A DNA stretch of 64,000 nt, taken from Membranipora membranacea. Lineage: Eukaryota > Bryozoa > Gymnolaemata > Cheilostomatida > Membraniporidae. Positions 13,501 to 28,500 of the stretch are shown here, one piece after another. The position numbers were made by a program, and so were the translations under genes. The number at the start of each line of letters is the position of its first letter. The stretch's first letter is position 1. The notes below the pieces were generated by a model. It did not search any database. It had not been told where the DNA came from and worked only from the letters and a program-made list of their open reading frames with translations. Where the stretch lies: the NCBI GenBank assembly GCA_914767715.1, contig OU612071.1:3410001-3474000 (forward strand). The letters run 5' to 3'.

Positions 13501-16500
13501 GGAACCATTTGCAACTCATGAAATACAGTGCAGTTCACTTAATTCAAACCTCTGGGGACCAGAGAAATCTGTCCTAATTAAGCAGAGTCTGAATTAAGTG
13601 ACCTTAGAATGTATTGAGATCTGGCTGAAGAGACCAAATGTCCTTGCCTGAACTAGCAGGAGTTCTGAATTATAAAGCCTGAATAAACCAGCTTACACTG
13701 TAACTTTCTCAAATTAGCTTATATATAGACGTAATGTTCAACCTGGATTACGCTGGGGCCTTTTTCCTATATTTGGAGTTCCTCCCCCTCTGATGGAATG
13801 TAGACAAACTGGTCCAAACTTGATCTAAGTTCAACTCTGTGTGCGATTTAATATGGGTTATCAAAATTGTGGAAGCTGTTAGTCCTGCTTAGCTTCTGTT
13901 AAATTGAGAATAAACTCAGTATTGAACATTAGCTTCTGATTCCTATTCTGCGCTGAAATGATATTGGAAGAATCAGGTTTTTGGCATATTTCTAGGGTTC
14001 TCAGTCTGTTCTAGGCTCATAAACAGACTCTGGTCCGGCTTCAGTTGATTTTAACTCAAATTTGACATAATGAAGTATAAAACAGGTACTATTTATCACA
14101 TATTTAAACTAATGTGAAGGACAAACAGGTATATTTACACTGATTCCGCTATGAGTGTAGATGAGTGTAGATGAGTGTAGATGAGTGTATATGATGTGTT
14201 GTATTGTCTATTTCAGGTTATGAATGTCACTGCGGACCCTCATGGGAAGGTAAACAATGTGAGATATTGGTAAAGAAATGTGCCGCGTACCCATGTAATA
14301 ACGGAGCTACCTGTACGGACGTGGGGGACGATTACTTCTGTACCTGCTCTGATGGTATGAAAGAGGCAGAGTTTATAACATAAAGTTTGGTTTGAAAGCT
14401 TACAGATTTCAGATGATGCGAGCTAGCCTAGCCATTGTGCTGATGATGCTTGGTGGGGTTGAGATGAGACCTCTCAACTAATCAGAGCCGATACATTGGC
14501 AAATGCTAGCACAGAAACGAAACATGGTATTCTCTCGTGTGAAGCACCATTCATTAACAACCAAATTTCAGTACTGAAACTAGATCACGGCTCTATACAG
14601 TACATAATTGGAATTTCCCCCCAATCCGATCACAATGGAAATATTGAGCAGCTTCCTACGATGAAATGGACAAAAATTGCAGCTCTCCAAAGCCAGACTC
14701 ATATCTGAGATTTCCCTTTTCCCAATCTTTTGTTGACCACTCTCCTTATCTACTTTCCAGGTTTCACAGGGAACAATTGTCAGTCAGATGTAGATGAGTG
14801 TTTGGAGTTGTCTCCCTGTCAGAATGGAGCTGCATGTAGTAATAACCTGGGTTCTTATACCTGTCAGTGTATCTCAGGCTATCAAGGTTTGTTAAAGTAA
14901 TATGCATACAGAGAACACAGAAATCAAACTGAAAATATGTGCTTTATAGTGGAATGCCACAAAATCCAATGCCCATACTCACTTACAACGAGTTGAAGCT
15001 ATTGGTATGTGGATCATTCAATTTCTAACATGTGCCCCGCCCCTCTAAATTTTTTTACCTGCAGTACCAAATTCCTTGTGAAGAGGCTAAGATCCATCGA
15101 CCAGAGGAGAAGATAAAGGTACTCGTACTGTCTGCAACATCGAAAAGTGGATCAACTAGGTCACATACACTGATTAACATAAATGATTGACTCTCATAAT
15201 TATTATAATACTCTGTTCTCAGGATCTGATTGTGAGGAGGAGATAGATGAATGTACTGTACTGTCCCCATGTAATAACAACTCTACCTGCTCTGATCTTA
15301 TTAATGGATACGCCTGTATATGTCGGCCTGGGTTCACTGGTCAGTAGTATATTATATTCCTGTCTGTATCTGGTGATCGCCAACTTTTCATATTAGAATC
15401 TGATAAACTTTCCATGGTATGTTCTGGAAGCCTAACCAGCTTGCCTGAGGATATATATTGTAAGTTTCTTCTTGGCCGCTCATGCTACAATACTCCCTGC
15501 TACAATCGACTATTAAGTCATGTACGCAATGTTATCCTCTCCTATGCTAACATCCGTTTGTTTTGTTCGGAGTCACTCAGAAGCGCTGTTCAGTTGCTAT
15601 CATAACTTCAGTTTTTCAATACATCAATTTACTTATAAACATCTACCTAATGTATTTGGGGGGGGGGGGGGTAAATTTGGTGATGAAGAGCAAAATGTAA
15701 TATAATGTTTAGCAGTTGTCCCCATAGTTAACATGGGCACACAACTTCAATTTATATGAGTATAAACAAAATTAGTGAGTGGGTTCTTTTAAATCTAGTT
15801 ACAGTCCTGGTTTTATTATGGGTTTAGATTACACCAAGGGCATAGTAGTCATATATACTCGTTTTAGTTGTCTCCCCAGGTATAGCATACTGTACATTGC
15901 ACAGAAGGCCTGAACTATCTGGCGAATGATCTCAACAAAATAACATAAGCTGTACAAAACTTTATTTTTTGTTTAATACATGATAAAAGATCTGACACTT
16001 GTGACATTTATTCTCTCTTATCCTATGACAGGTGTGACATGTGACACACCCAGTAGTGAGTGTAATGGTGTACGCTGTGTATACGGGTCGTGTGTCAGAG
16101 AAGGTGACAGTGAGGACTATACCTGCAGATGTTCTCCTGGATATACAGGTAACCTCATAATATCTCAGCGTGTCTTATCCTGAATGGTAGACATAACTTC
16201 ACAATAATTTCTGATCATAGAAAATTGTTGTATTAATATTAAGTTTGAGTTGTGGTTACCACTTTCAAAGCAGTGACAAAAGTAAACTGTAAAAAATAAA
16301 ATAAAAAAGATTTGCAATCACTAAAAGTGATGGTGAAATCTGGGTTGACGCTGAAGGTGCTTACCATGCGATCCTAACGGTGTGCTGTAGTGAAATACCC
16401 ACATTTTGATGCTAGAAATAAAGTAATAAAGTAGTCCATGAGTTGTCATTATGTTAGATACATAAGGCACTCTAGCTCTAGGTATATACTGTGACACTTT

Positions 16501-19500
16501 TTTTTCGATCCCAGTATATAATGTAACCATTTTATTTTATAACCCAGGTGTACACTGTGACAGTGATATACAGGAGTGTGACTCCTCTCCCTGTATATCT
16601 GGTGATTGTGTAGATAGGATCTCAGGCTATGAATGTTACTGCTGGAGAGGTTATACAGGAGATCGCTGTGAGATTAATATAGACGACTGTACTGATCATA
16701 TATGTGTACAGGGATCGACATGTGTGGACGGTGTCGGCAGGTTAGTCACAAGGGTTGATCATGTTGACTGGTATCTTATGATAATAGTTTGAATATCTTG
16801 GACAGCTGCAGTGTCTCAAACAGAGAACTTCATCTCTTATCCATTGTTTTGATACTTAACTACTTGTTTTTCATATTTCTGGCTTCAATAACTCTTTCTG
16901 AAAGAGTCCTACTGTGTAATGGCAGTAGATAGCGCTGGCATTAGGGGATCAGTAAACAGTGTATCGCGCACTTGTTTTACAATTTTAAGCTGATAACTCA
17001 CCACTCATTGACCATAAGCTCTATAAATAGTGTATTAGCCCTTATTTTGACACAATAGAATGCAATCCTCTTATCCTGTCACACAAACCAAACCAACAGT
17101 TAGCATTACTCATCACTAGCCATTTAGTTTCCAAACTAAAGAGCACTCAACTCAGTACCATACCAAACTATTTTGGATACTGAATAAAGTCACAGGGAAT
17201 CAGATGTGTATATATCCATTGATGTGTATACCAAACTGGAATGGCGTAGATACCTGCACAGACAGACTTATAAGTGGATGGAGGGGGAGGGGGAGCGGTA
17301 GGAGTTACATTGTTTCCTCTCTATTGGTAAGGTATAAGTTATCGTTATCGTTCACTATAACTTTATTCTTGGTTTACAGTTACACCTGTGACTGCCCGGC
17401 TGGATATACAGGAGTTGACTGTAGTGAGGAGATAGATGAGTGTTTACTGTACTCTCCATGTCGGAATGGAGCCACATGTAGTCATGGTAATGTGGAGATC
17501 AGATAGTTCTCTCTTTTTACCAATGATGAAGCCTTGGCCAAAGTTTTTCCTCTCCTAATATCCTTTGAATATCTCGGAATTCTCTTTCAGAATATCTTAG
17601 ACTCCTTCGATGGTTTAATTCAGGTAGCAGCACACACATGAGAAGAATAAGTTGCGTTTATCTCCACCATCGGCGGTCATTGATCAACTATAAACTGCTG
17701 TCACGTTTTCTTGTTCGTCCATATTCACTTGGGCAATGGTATTGGCTCTGGTCTCATTAGCTGTTAAGTGTGACAACAACCAATGCAAAGTCACTGAAAG
17801 TACCTACTGCTTTTAGGGAAGTACCATATAACCTGGCATTGGCTCTCTGCCTCCTACCAGCCAATCAATGGGTAACTATAATTATGATCAGAAAAGCAAA
17901 GGAAGCTTATTTTACCTAAACAGATTATCAAATTTTTAACTTTCCCTGTACAGGTATAGATACATACAACTGTCGGTGTGTGACTGGATATGAAGGAGTT
18001 AACTGTACTATAGATACAGACGACTGTCAGACTACTCCTTGTATACACGGTGACTGTGTGGATAGATTATCAGGCTTCCACTGTAACTGTCTACCTGGGT
18101 GGTCTGGTATGTACAAACTGAATAACGCTGAATACAAGTAAGGTTGTGAAATCTTTCCCAGAATGTGAAACAATACGAGGCACAACATCTTCTCAGTCTT
18201 AAGGAAACATCACATTTTACATTCAATTTGGTGGTACAACAACTACTACTTCCGTGTATCTGGGTACATTACAATCATAAACATATAAACACTCTAGTAT
18301 TTACTTAAGTTTATGACTATAATTTATTATATGAAGCTGTCTTTTCTATAGTCTTGAGGGTGTAACTCTGAATCACATAGCAACGATTTCACATCACAGG
18401 AAAAGAGAACTACGATTTTTGCAACCTTTCTACCTAACAGACTTAAACTTTTGCTGCCACTCATGGATACGTGTGCCCATTGATTTCTGTGTAGCTCAAT
18501 GGAAATGTTATTTGCAGAAACTGATGCCAAAAATAAGGAGTAGATTATTGTTAGATAATAACGCTGTAAAAAGATGCTATTTCAACTAGTTCATTGATTC
18601 CTTACCCTGATTTTCACAATCAGTTCGTACAACTCAATTGCTCATTAGGTGACAATTCAGAGATAAAAGTTTCAATGAGTCATCTCTCAATAATACAGCA
18701 ATCAGTGGGCACACATTTCCCGGAGTTGCAACAGCAATAAGGTTAAATCTTTATCAGCTATTAAGTCTCTCGATAATTATCCCTCGTATTATTTATGTTA
18801 CAGGAGATTTGTGTGACCTTGACATAGATGAGTGTGAGTCGTCTCCCTGTCAGAACTCAGCTACATGTACAGGAGGAGAAAACTCTTATACATGTCTGTG
18901 TGTGCAGGGATTTACTGGTGAGTAATTAAGAGTTATGTGGTGAGCGTGCGCTGTATATAAGTGTTATGTAGTGTGTACACTCAGTATATAACTTGATACT
19001 TTATGGTAAGATTCATTCTGCCTTGCAAGATAGATCATCTCTGCAGCACTGCAATGGTGGCGCTGCCTTCATTCAAGAAAAGTTATGAGATACCAAGACC
19101 AGTGTTCCATTGAGGCCCATTATCTGCAAATTATAAGCTTCCAATGTTCTCCCAATGTAGTTACTCAGTCAATGTGATTTTATTCAGGCCCTTTGCGTAT
19201 ACCTCAACAGTTGGTTAGATTTATAATCACATCAACATATAAGTGGTATGGCTATAAGGTCCACTATTGTTTCTCACTAGAAATTGAACAGATCCAAACT
19301 CGTACGGATCCCACCAATTAAATTAATGTGGATAAAGGCAGACGCTCTAGTAGGCAGGAGGATTCAATTTTTTAATAGGCTGATTAACCCAGATAAACAC
19401 AAGGTTGCATGAATTGTGATATCCAAGCCTCACTCTCTCTATGAAAGCTCATGAACCATAAAAATGATTTATTAACTCAATTAAAATGATTAATGTGTAG

Positions 19501-22500
19501 TATATGGATATGTCTTCCGAACCTATAGAATATTGAGATGAATAAAATATGATTAATGATCTCTTCAGGGATGAGCGGTGATGATAATTTGGTTATCTCT
19601 TATCGTGCTCTTCTTTTCTGCAGGAGACGACTGTGATGTGAATATAGATGACTGTTTAGGGATTGACTGTAATAATGGGCAGTGTATAGATAATATAGCG
19701 AGTTACACCTGTCTCTGCTCTGATGGATTTACTGGTAAAGTATTAAATATTGTGTTGCCCAAGATTATTATAAACATAATGGAAATTAAAACTATTTCCC
19801 TTTTTTGCAAAAAAAACTAAGGCAAGACAGTCATAAAATCGGATGCTAAACGACTTTAAAGTATGTCTATTGTTTCCAACAGGGAGTTTGGGACAGTTTC
19901 TGTCCGAGACCATTGGAAATTTGCTTTCCAACAGATTTTTCTTCGGAATTGGGAGTTGTGCTCCCACAAATAGCTACATACAATGAGAGGATAACTCAAA
20001 CGAGGAATCCTGTAGTTTAACCGTTATAACAGCGCCACCTTTCCTGATATCAGCTCTGACGTAGATGATGTCTCTCATGTCTTTTTTGATATTACAGGGC
20101 AGCACTGTGACCAGGATATAGATGAATGCCAGGTACTCTCTCCCTGTCAGAATAATGCTACATGTGTAGACTTGGTAAACTCATACACCTGTCATTGTGT
20201 GTCAGGTTATACTGGAGACACCTGTCAGCATATCATAAACCCCTGTTTATCAGAGCGACAGGAAGGGGCGGAGCTAGAGCAGGAAGAGGTGGAGCTATGT
20301 AAGAATGGAGGGCGGTGTGAGCTATCATCCCCTGGAGAATATCAGTGCGTCTGTCCTGATGGGTGGTCTGGTAAGTGCTAATAAGGCGGGCTGTCTTTTT
20401 ATACAAAAACAAGCGAATAATTGAAAATCCAACTTTCCTTTGTTTTCCGCAAATCTAGGGAACTTGGACAGTTACTTGTGTAGCTAGTGATTAAACAAGT
20501 GAGACGTAACTCAGCCTGCTAAGTGATGCGGGTTTTTCAGTCCATACTTCAGTTAATTTGATTCGGATAACTCTGCATGTTGGCTTATGCTGTACACATA
20601 TATTATGCTAATCCTTTGATAAATGCCTCTGGGTTAGCTGGTCATGCACAGCAGATAAAACATTTTTATATTTATAAACCCTGTACACGTCCTCTACCAT
20701 ACTACACCTTCTTTGTTACAGGCCGACATTGTGAGGATGGGATTAATGAATGTTTGGAGTTTTCTCCCTGTTATAATGGAGCTACTTGTGTAGACCTAAT
20801 CGCAGACTACAGATGTGTCTGTGCTCCTGGGTTCAATGGTGGGTATATCCAATTACTATCAAGAATAAACTCGTCCTTGTATATGATTTTCCAAATGTAA
20901 TTTTCGGAACGTGAAATTTGATATCATTGCAGTAGCCCCAATTCATTCATTCATTCGGACACCAATAACTGCTCAAAAGTGATGTCCCATAAGCAATATT
21001 TTATGACAAGACCGCCACCTTGTGATATCACCTGGGAGACATTGAAAACTTTCTCTGTGCTGGCCTGCATATGTTTTTGTTTGTTTCAATGTTAATGTGT
21101 TGTTTTGATGGGTTAACAGCTGAGCAGATGTGACCAAGGTAAGCGCCTGTCAATGTTGATTTCGCTGCTTATTTAAATGTTAGTTTGATAATCCTTTGTA
21201 CCTTTCTCTAAGACAGATTACTATTGCCAGCTTAAAAACTGGTTGCATTGATTTAACTTCTGTAGTTATTATGAGCTTTAGAACATTCCTCATAGGTGCA
21301 TATTTTGCTCAACAAATTGGGCCAAATATATCAACATCAGTCATCAATGGACATAACGTGTCTCACTTTCAATGTTGTCAAGAAGATTTGATAAACTGCT
21401 GACAACCCAATAACGTGGAGATTTGACTGACCCAGAGAATGAAAGGCTCTACGTGGGAGTAAAAGACACAATGCTTGTAGCTAGAGAGGCTTGGTGACTT
21501 GACCCTTGACCTTGCATGTTTAACAGTGGTATCTGATTCCGTTAATTGCTTTGTTTAAAATGTGTAAGTGAGAGACTGGGTTTAATAACAAATTATATTA
21601 TTTTAGTTACGTCAGCGTTTATGAACAGGCAATACGTTCCGGCGTGATCATGCTGTATTGTGTCTTCCTCCACTCAAACTATTGAGTGCTGTATGAAAAT
21701 GAAACCGTGGCTTATTAAATGCTCAGAAATCTTTTCCGAAAACCTGAGTTTTTTTTATCAACGCTTTTACGTAGACTAGATGCTCCCATTCTGAGGGGTA
21801 TTGCTTCTATAATGTAATGTAATGTAAATATTTGTGTTTGTAGGAAGTCGGTGTGAGATTAACACAAATGAATGTAGCTCATCACCTTGTTACCACCTGG
21901 CCACATGTGTAGATCTACAGAATGATTATCTATGTCTGTGTGCTCCTGGATATACAGGTATGGATTAAATGGGATTTAAACTTCAATCTGAGACCGTAAA
22001 CTCTTAGGCTGATTACCAATGTCCTTATGGAGATGTGAATCAATTACATGCTGATATTGAAGTTTCAAGTCAGAATCGTTTTACAGTCACAACCCACACA
22101 ATGCGGGATGGGTGGCGGTAACCCACACAATGCAATGAACACTTGATATCTGATGTTGGAATCGACGGCGATAATAATGTGTTGCTCTGTTTTCAGGAGT
22201 TGACTGCTCTGTGGATATTGATGAATGTTCAGAGATGCCATGTCTCAACAATGGTTGGTACTCTTATGGGTATTTGTGTTAATGTATTGGATTAAAAGGA
22301 AACGTTTACCTAACACTTGGTATGAAGAAGGCACTTTGTTAGGTTGTTTCTGCTGCTTTTTTCTGATATGACTGATACAACTATGATTAGCTAACAACAG
22401 GTCTCAGGGCATGGTAAAACATGGTCAAAAACTTGATTTGTGTAACTCTCTAATATAATCTATAAACATTGAAGTAGGTATTCTGCCTTCCCTTGGTTTC

Positions 22501-25500
22501 TAGCCTGCCAGCCAGATTGAATATATGACACCACAGTTATGTTAAGGCATGCAGTCGAGAATGAGAGTAAACTATTCACTTGCATTGATACAGGTTCTAT
22601 TTATTTTTTATGACATTATGATGTTAACGCTCTATTTTTACAGGTAACTGCTCACAGCCAGTGCCTGGAGAATTGAGCTGTGACTGTCCAGATGGGATAT
22701 CTGGCCTTAACTGTGAACAGGTGAACTCAGTCTATCTAATCCCCGGGGGTTACATGACTGTCCCAGTATCAGCAGGAGCAGAGGCCACACAGGATATGAT
22801 GTCATTATCATTTACATACAAAACATTCAGACACAGCGGAGTACTACTCTCTATATCTGAGGTCAGTATGATTGTCATGTATTGTATGGAGAGGGTTCTG
22901 ACTGAGTCTTGAAAGTTTGTCTCAAAATAGCAAATATGGCTTGCTAACCGCCGCGCAACATAGTTAATTCATTAAAAAATATCTAAGCCTTGCCTCAAGG
23001 GATATCAATATTTTTTTGTCAATGCAGTAACTTACATAGGTCTGAAATGTCCTAAGGATAAAGAAAGGAACCTAAATATTGAATTAGTGAAAAGGTAGAT
23101 ATGAATCATGGGTAAAGAAAAAGAATTTTGGTTTGTCAGTCTAACAACGTAAGGTGTTACAGAGTGTTCAGTGAAGTTGTCCACTAAACAAGTCTATTGT
23201 AAGTGAAAAACTTCTAAGAAGTTCAACAAGCAACCAAGTGCAGTATTCCAATAAAATGCTGAAGAGCAAGCACAGACCTTTGTTGATTACCCAACTTTGA
23301 CGTATAGGCCTTTATAGAAGCATTTAAAGTTTGTGGTAATATTGTACTGTTATTTATTACTTAAATATCAATAACTTTCTCGTCAAAAGCTTTCACACAA
23401 AAGGTTGGATTAGAAAAAACCTCAAAACAAAACAGGCAGTGACTAGAATGTATCTAATTGTAACCAGCTGGTTTTATCAGTAAAGTTGAGTATTTTCAAA
23501 GTTAGTCTCTCGGTTAACTATATTAGATGAGCATTGGTATCAGGTGTGGATGGTGTTTTATATTTGGTCGATGTTCGGTGGATGTCTCTGGTAGTTTGGT
23601 GGATGTCTCTGGTAGTTCCGTGTTGTGGTTGTAGTTCTGTGTCGTGGTGAGGAGGGGGGAGGGGTGTCGATATATTACCAAGGCTGACAAGGAGACTCAG
23701 GTAAATCTCTACTGGTGTCACATCTACGGTCTGAGGTACTACAAGAGAACTCTGCCTCAGCAATCGCTCCATTCTCAGAGCTGGAACATTTACACTTCAT
23801 CAGCTAAAAAAAGATGAAAAAAACATGAATTTAGGTGGAAATAAAAATGCAAGAATGTGTTGATCATCCCTGAGAAGTGGATTTAGTTGACTATTCCACT
23901 TTGTTTGTGAAGCCAACGCATCGAAACAATAGCCTATAAATCTGATTTATTTGCCCCTGAAAGAATCTGGAATCTCCATGTCATGTGATACAAAAATACA
24001 GAGAGTGGGGGGGGGGGGGTAGCAGACAAATATATTGTGTGGTTCTAAGTTTCTTAAAGTTATGGTTATTTTATCATAAGGAATATGATTAAAATCAGGT
24101 AGCGATTACTTTTGCATAGACAAGAGATTTAAATTTAATGACCAAACAACTACGTAATATGCCATCCATTAAAGCCACATTGAATTTACTAATTCGCTAT
24201 ACACATCCACTAATATAACATTTATGATAGTAACTTACGATTCCGATGCCACTGACAGTTTTCCACTCAGAGAGACAGCTTCCCCAGGCTGCCTCTGTAG
24301 GAGTTGACTGTAATAGGACAGCTACAGCAAGCACTGCGCACATGAGAATTACTTTGCTGTTCATTCTACAATCATTCGAAAATAATAATAATAAATAAAA
24401 AGATATTATGAAAAAAGGTTATCTCACATTCACAGGCTCGATTTTACAATAATGATATCTTCATTTATAGAGTTGAAGGACTTATACACTCACATTGAGC
24501 AACTTACCTGTGATGTCAAATTTGCGAACGCCTTGATATAATATTGTTATGGGTTTCATAGCCCTTACATAAAGTGAAATAAAATAATTCACATAATAAT
24601 CGTATTTAGGAATCTAACTGAGAAGTCTATCCGAAACAAAAGAGTTTAATCTTACCTGTTTGTTGATGGAATCCTCAGAGGAAATGTGAGCTGGTCGGCT
24701 TGTAGAATGGTTGTGTTGATTCCGGTATACACGTCTGCCCTATTTATACCCTCCAAATCAGGGCCATTATGATTAATAACTTTACGTAGAATCACAAACC
24801 TTAAATTATCCATCAGTGAAAGTCAGACAAGCATAAATAACACAATATGAGATACCATGGGACACTTTCACATTTCAAAGTACTCTATGTTGATAACCCA
24901 TCAGCATGTCATCAGCAAGTTATAATTTTTATTCATGTGTTTAATGATGGCCCTAAAGGTATTTATGTTCGAGTACCTTTAGTTCTTCAGCAGCTTTCAT
25001 GCATAGAAAGAGCCTGCAAAAGGTACACTCTCCATATAGTGTGATGTTAGATCATAATTACATTTTATAAGAGGATAATTAATACATAGTGAAAGTGCAG
25101 ACAACCAGTAATCTATATTTACATGGAACATGAGAGGATAATTACTGTTGTCTGTTAACATATCGTAGGGTGGACAATTACAACTCTGCATTTGTTGAAA
25201 TCACAAGTATGCTTAATGACTACTGTTTATTTGAGGCTGCTCAAGTACCTGCCCACATGGCTCCTTGGATAGTCTACTTGAGGATGTATGTATTCACTCT
25301 CATCATATGATAATTATTTCCACCAGCTAAACCATAAGATAAACAGATAGAGCTATTATTGTGATGTTCATCTAGTGCCCCCAAACAAAACAACTATGTC
25401 TGGCTGCTAAATGGTACCACAGTGACAGCGAGTGATATCCCTCAGTGATGTCATGAGGAGATTATTTTAACATCCATTCCCTGTGTTTATCATGAAAGCT

Positions 25501-28500
25501 GTTGCAGGTACTATGAAAATCAGAGTATGAACACTTGATGATGTTGTGGGATTGAATCATGATTTATAATCATGTTTGGAATGGTTTGAAAAATTTTTGT
25601 GTTTTCTTTAAAATCCTGTCATTACTCGCGAGACAGTGTTTACAATTGTGAAAACAAACAGCTAACATATGATCGATGGTAATATTGATGACAAAATTTC
25701 ATGTTCATTTATTGATCTAAGCTCCGCCACTTTTATTCGCAGGCTGCCATAATTACTCATTCAAAAGCTGATTCAAATGGGTCAATCTTACCCAGCGAGA
25801 AAATGATCTCATTGGTTAATTAATCAACAATGACAGGATTTTTATCGCGGGAAACTTTGAAAGGCTTTGCTTATGGAATATCATTGGTTGATAGCTACCC
25901 CGATAACATCTTCCTGCGTTTATACACGCTTTGTGTGCAATGACAAATCGAGATATAATAAGCAAAGCAAGAATTTCAAGCTGTATTTTCTCCTCACTAA
26001 CTTGAGGCTTAATAATGGGGCTCAATCTGCAACTATTAAGAATTATCATTCCAATCTTTTTCGAGTTAAAAAAAGAGACATTTCGCCCTGACTGACAAAC
26101 TGAGAGGTGTAGAACTAAGAAATAGTATTAAGGCAACCTATCTATCATTTAATTGCTGTCAAAGTATTGCTTTTGGTGTCTCCTGGACTAACAAGGCCCA
26201 GAGGTTTGTGTTTTGGTCAACATACCATAAACCCTATCTTAGACTGTCCTGGAACATATCATATCTGACTTTATCTGCCTTTCAATAATTTCCGCTCATA
26301 TCAGATTTATTAACCATAGAGATCATTTTATTGCTGGACAAGATTCAGCATGTTGAATCTGTTGTTGAACGAGGAACTATAGCAGCCTGCGATTAACAGG
26401 GGCCGAGATTAGACCACAAAGTAAACAACTCTTCTTGTGATGGGCTTATTGCTAGTCCATTTGCATACCGCTTAAGGTAGAGACACGGGGGTCAGCAAAT
26501 ATCCACTTTCTGATATACATCGTTGGAAAGCTGCCGAGCTTCTGATCGCTAAGAGCTCGTCAGAAATGTGATTGGATGACGTTGCGCCATTTTATCAAGG
26601 GAATGAGGCCAAAAAGGCTGTTTTTAGCAAAGCGTATGGCTGAGCTAATTTGATTGCTAGAAATTTCAAAACAGGTTATAATTATTCTTAGAGGTATAGT
26701 TCATCCTTATTTTTGGTTGAAATAATATATGATGCGCCCAAAGTTGCTTTTTACGTCATATCATGTGAGTGATTTTTTTAAATTTGAGGAAATAATGTGA
26801 AATTTTAAGCAACGATTTGAGAAAGATTGAAAAAGTAATATCCAATTTTTTTGCTAATTTCCATTGAAGGACTAATTAAATAACACACACCCAAATGTTC
26901 AGCAGTATAAAAAATTTATCAAGGTCGGCAAAGACCATCAAAGGTAGATACATTTTGCGTCATTTTTCCATACCGCCAAACATGCCGTCAAAATGACCAT
27001 TACTTAGGCCAGAAATTTATTTTTGAAAATTCTCACGTACGAAGCCGCTTTGATTAAGCATAGTAAAAACAGGGAATGCCAACAGAAAATGGCCCTGCCT
27101 ACCAGTTTTCCCCGAATTGCGCGCGACAGAATGCCCAAAAAGGCCAATTGAAGGGGCTGTTTTAGGTGTTTTTTTGGCATTCTGTGGTGCGCAAAACTGA
27201 CACGCAGTGCAATTTTCTGTTGGCATTTCCTGTTTTGACCATGCTTAATCAAAGCGGCTTCATATGTGAGAATTTTCAAAAATAATTTTTCTGGCCTAAG
27301 TAATGGTCATTTTGACGGCATGTTTGGCGTTATGGAAATATGACGCAAAATGTATCTACCTTTGACGGTCTGTGCTGATCTTGATAATTTTTTTATACTG
27401 CTGAAAATTTGAGTGTGTGTCATTTAATCAGTCCTTTGGTGGAAAATAGCAAACAATTTGGTTGTTACTTATTTGATCTATCTCAAATCGTTGCTTTAAA
27501 TTCCATGTTATTTCCTCAAATTGAAAAACACACATCATGACGTGACGTAAAAAGCCATTTTGGGCGCATTATATATTATTTTTAACCAAAAATAAGGATG
27601 AACTATACCTTTAAGAATAAATATAACCTATTTTGAAGTTTAATTTTTAAAACCAAATAAGCGCAACCATACACTTTGCTAAAAACATTTCCTTGATGAA
27701 ATGGCGCAACGTCATCCGATCACATTTCTGACAAGCTCTTAGCGATCAGAAGCTCGGCAGCTTTCAAACGATGTATATCAGAAAGTTGATATTTGCTGAC
27801 CCCGTGTCTCTACCTTAAGGCTAATTAATAATGAGATTCAATTGGCAACTACTAAGAATGAACACCTCCAATATTTATTTGCGTTAAACAACATTTTCTC
27901 CCCAACTGGAAACTGAGAGGTGTAGAGATAAGAAATAGTATTGAGGCAATCTATCTTCACATATGTTTTGATGTTTTGATGTTTGTTTATTTAGACATTT
28001 GCGGTATCACTCCTAAAAAGGTTGACAAAATTGAAATGTTTACATAAAAATTGATGGAAAAATATTGCACTAGTTGAAAAATCTCATATAGAATTCAAAA
28101 AAGCTGTTCTGCCGTTTTACAGTGCGGCATTTGCTGGGTCGGTATTTGTCGATTACTGCTTCACGGGCGGATTTTCTTTGAGTGTTAGGTGTGATTCTAT
28201 TGTTCAGCGGATGGGTATTATCGGTTGAAATATAAATGCTGTCAAATTGTTGCCCTCCTGAAAGACAGTTTTTGGTGTCTACTGCACTGAGAGGACTCAG
28301 AACAAAAACAAATTTAGGTATTGGTGAGGCTAAGAATGTTAAAGGTTACAAAGTTTTCAGTGGTGTTGTCTTCTCAACAAGTCCGTTGTAAATGGATAAC
28401 CTCCCAGTAATCTTCCATTTAGTATGACAATAGGAACTAACAAACAATAAGTTGTTGAGTCCGAATGGTAAGAATCTGTGTGTATCAAGTCCAATAGCTT

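Larger units (their letters stand above)
23130..25710. repeat. Segmental duplication, copy A (contains nested gene 1)
   Basis: Aligns with 28310-30760 over 3' flank, coding exons, UTR exon, promoter and upstream sequence. For example gtgtgatgttagatcat at 25039 matches gtgtgatattagatcat at 30109; the offset is about 5.05-5.09 kb. Intron and flank have diverged by many substitutions and small indels. Confidence 0.8.

Noticed and set aside
27004-27279. Overlapping minus-strand open frames of 91 and 69 codons
   Set aside because: They fall in the centre of the foldback element and mirror each other through the palindrome; not genes.
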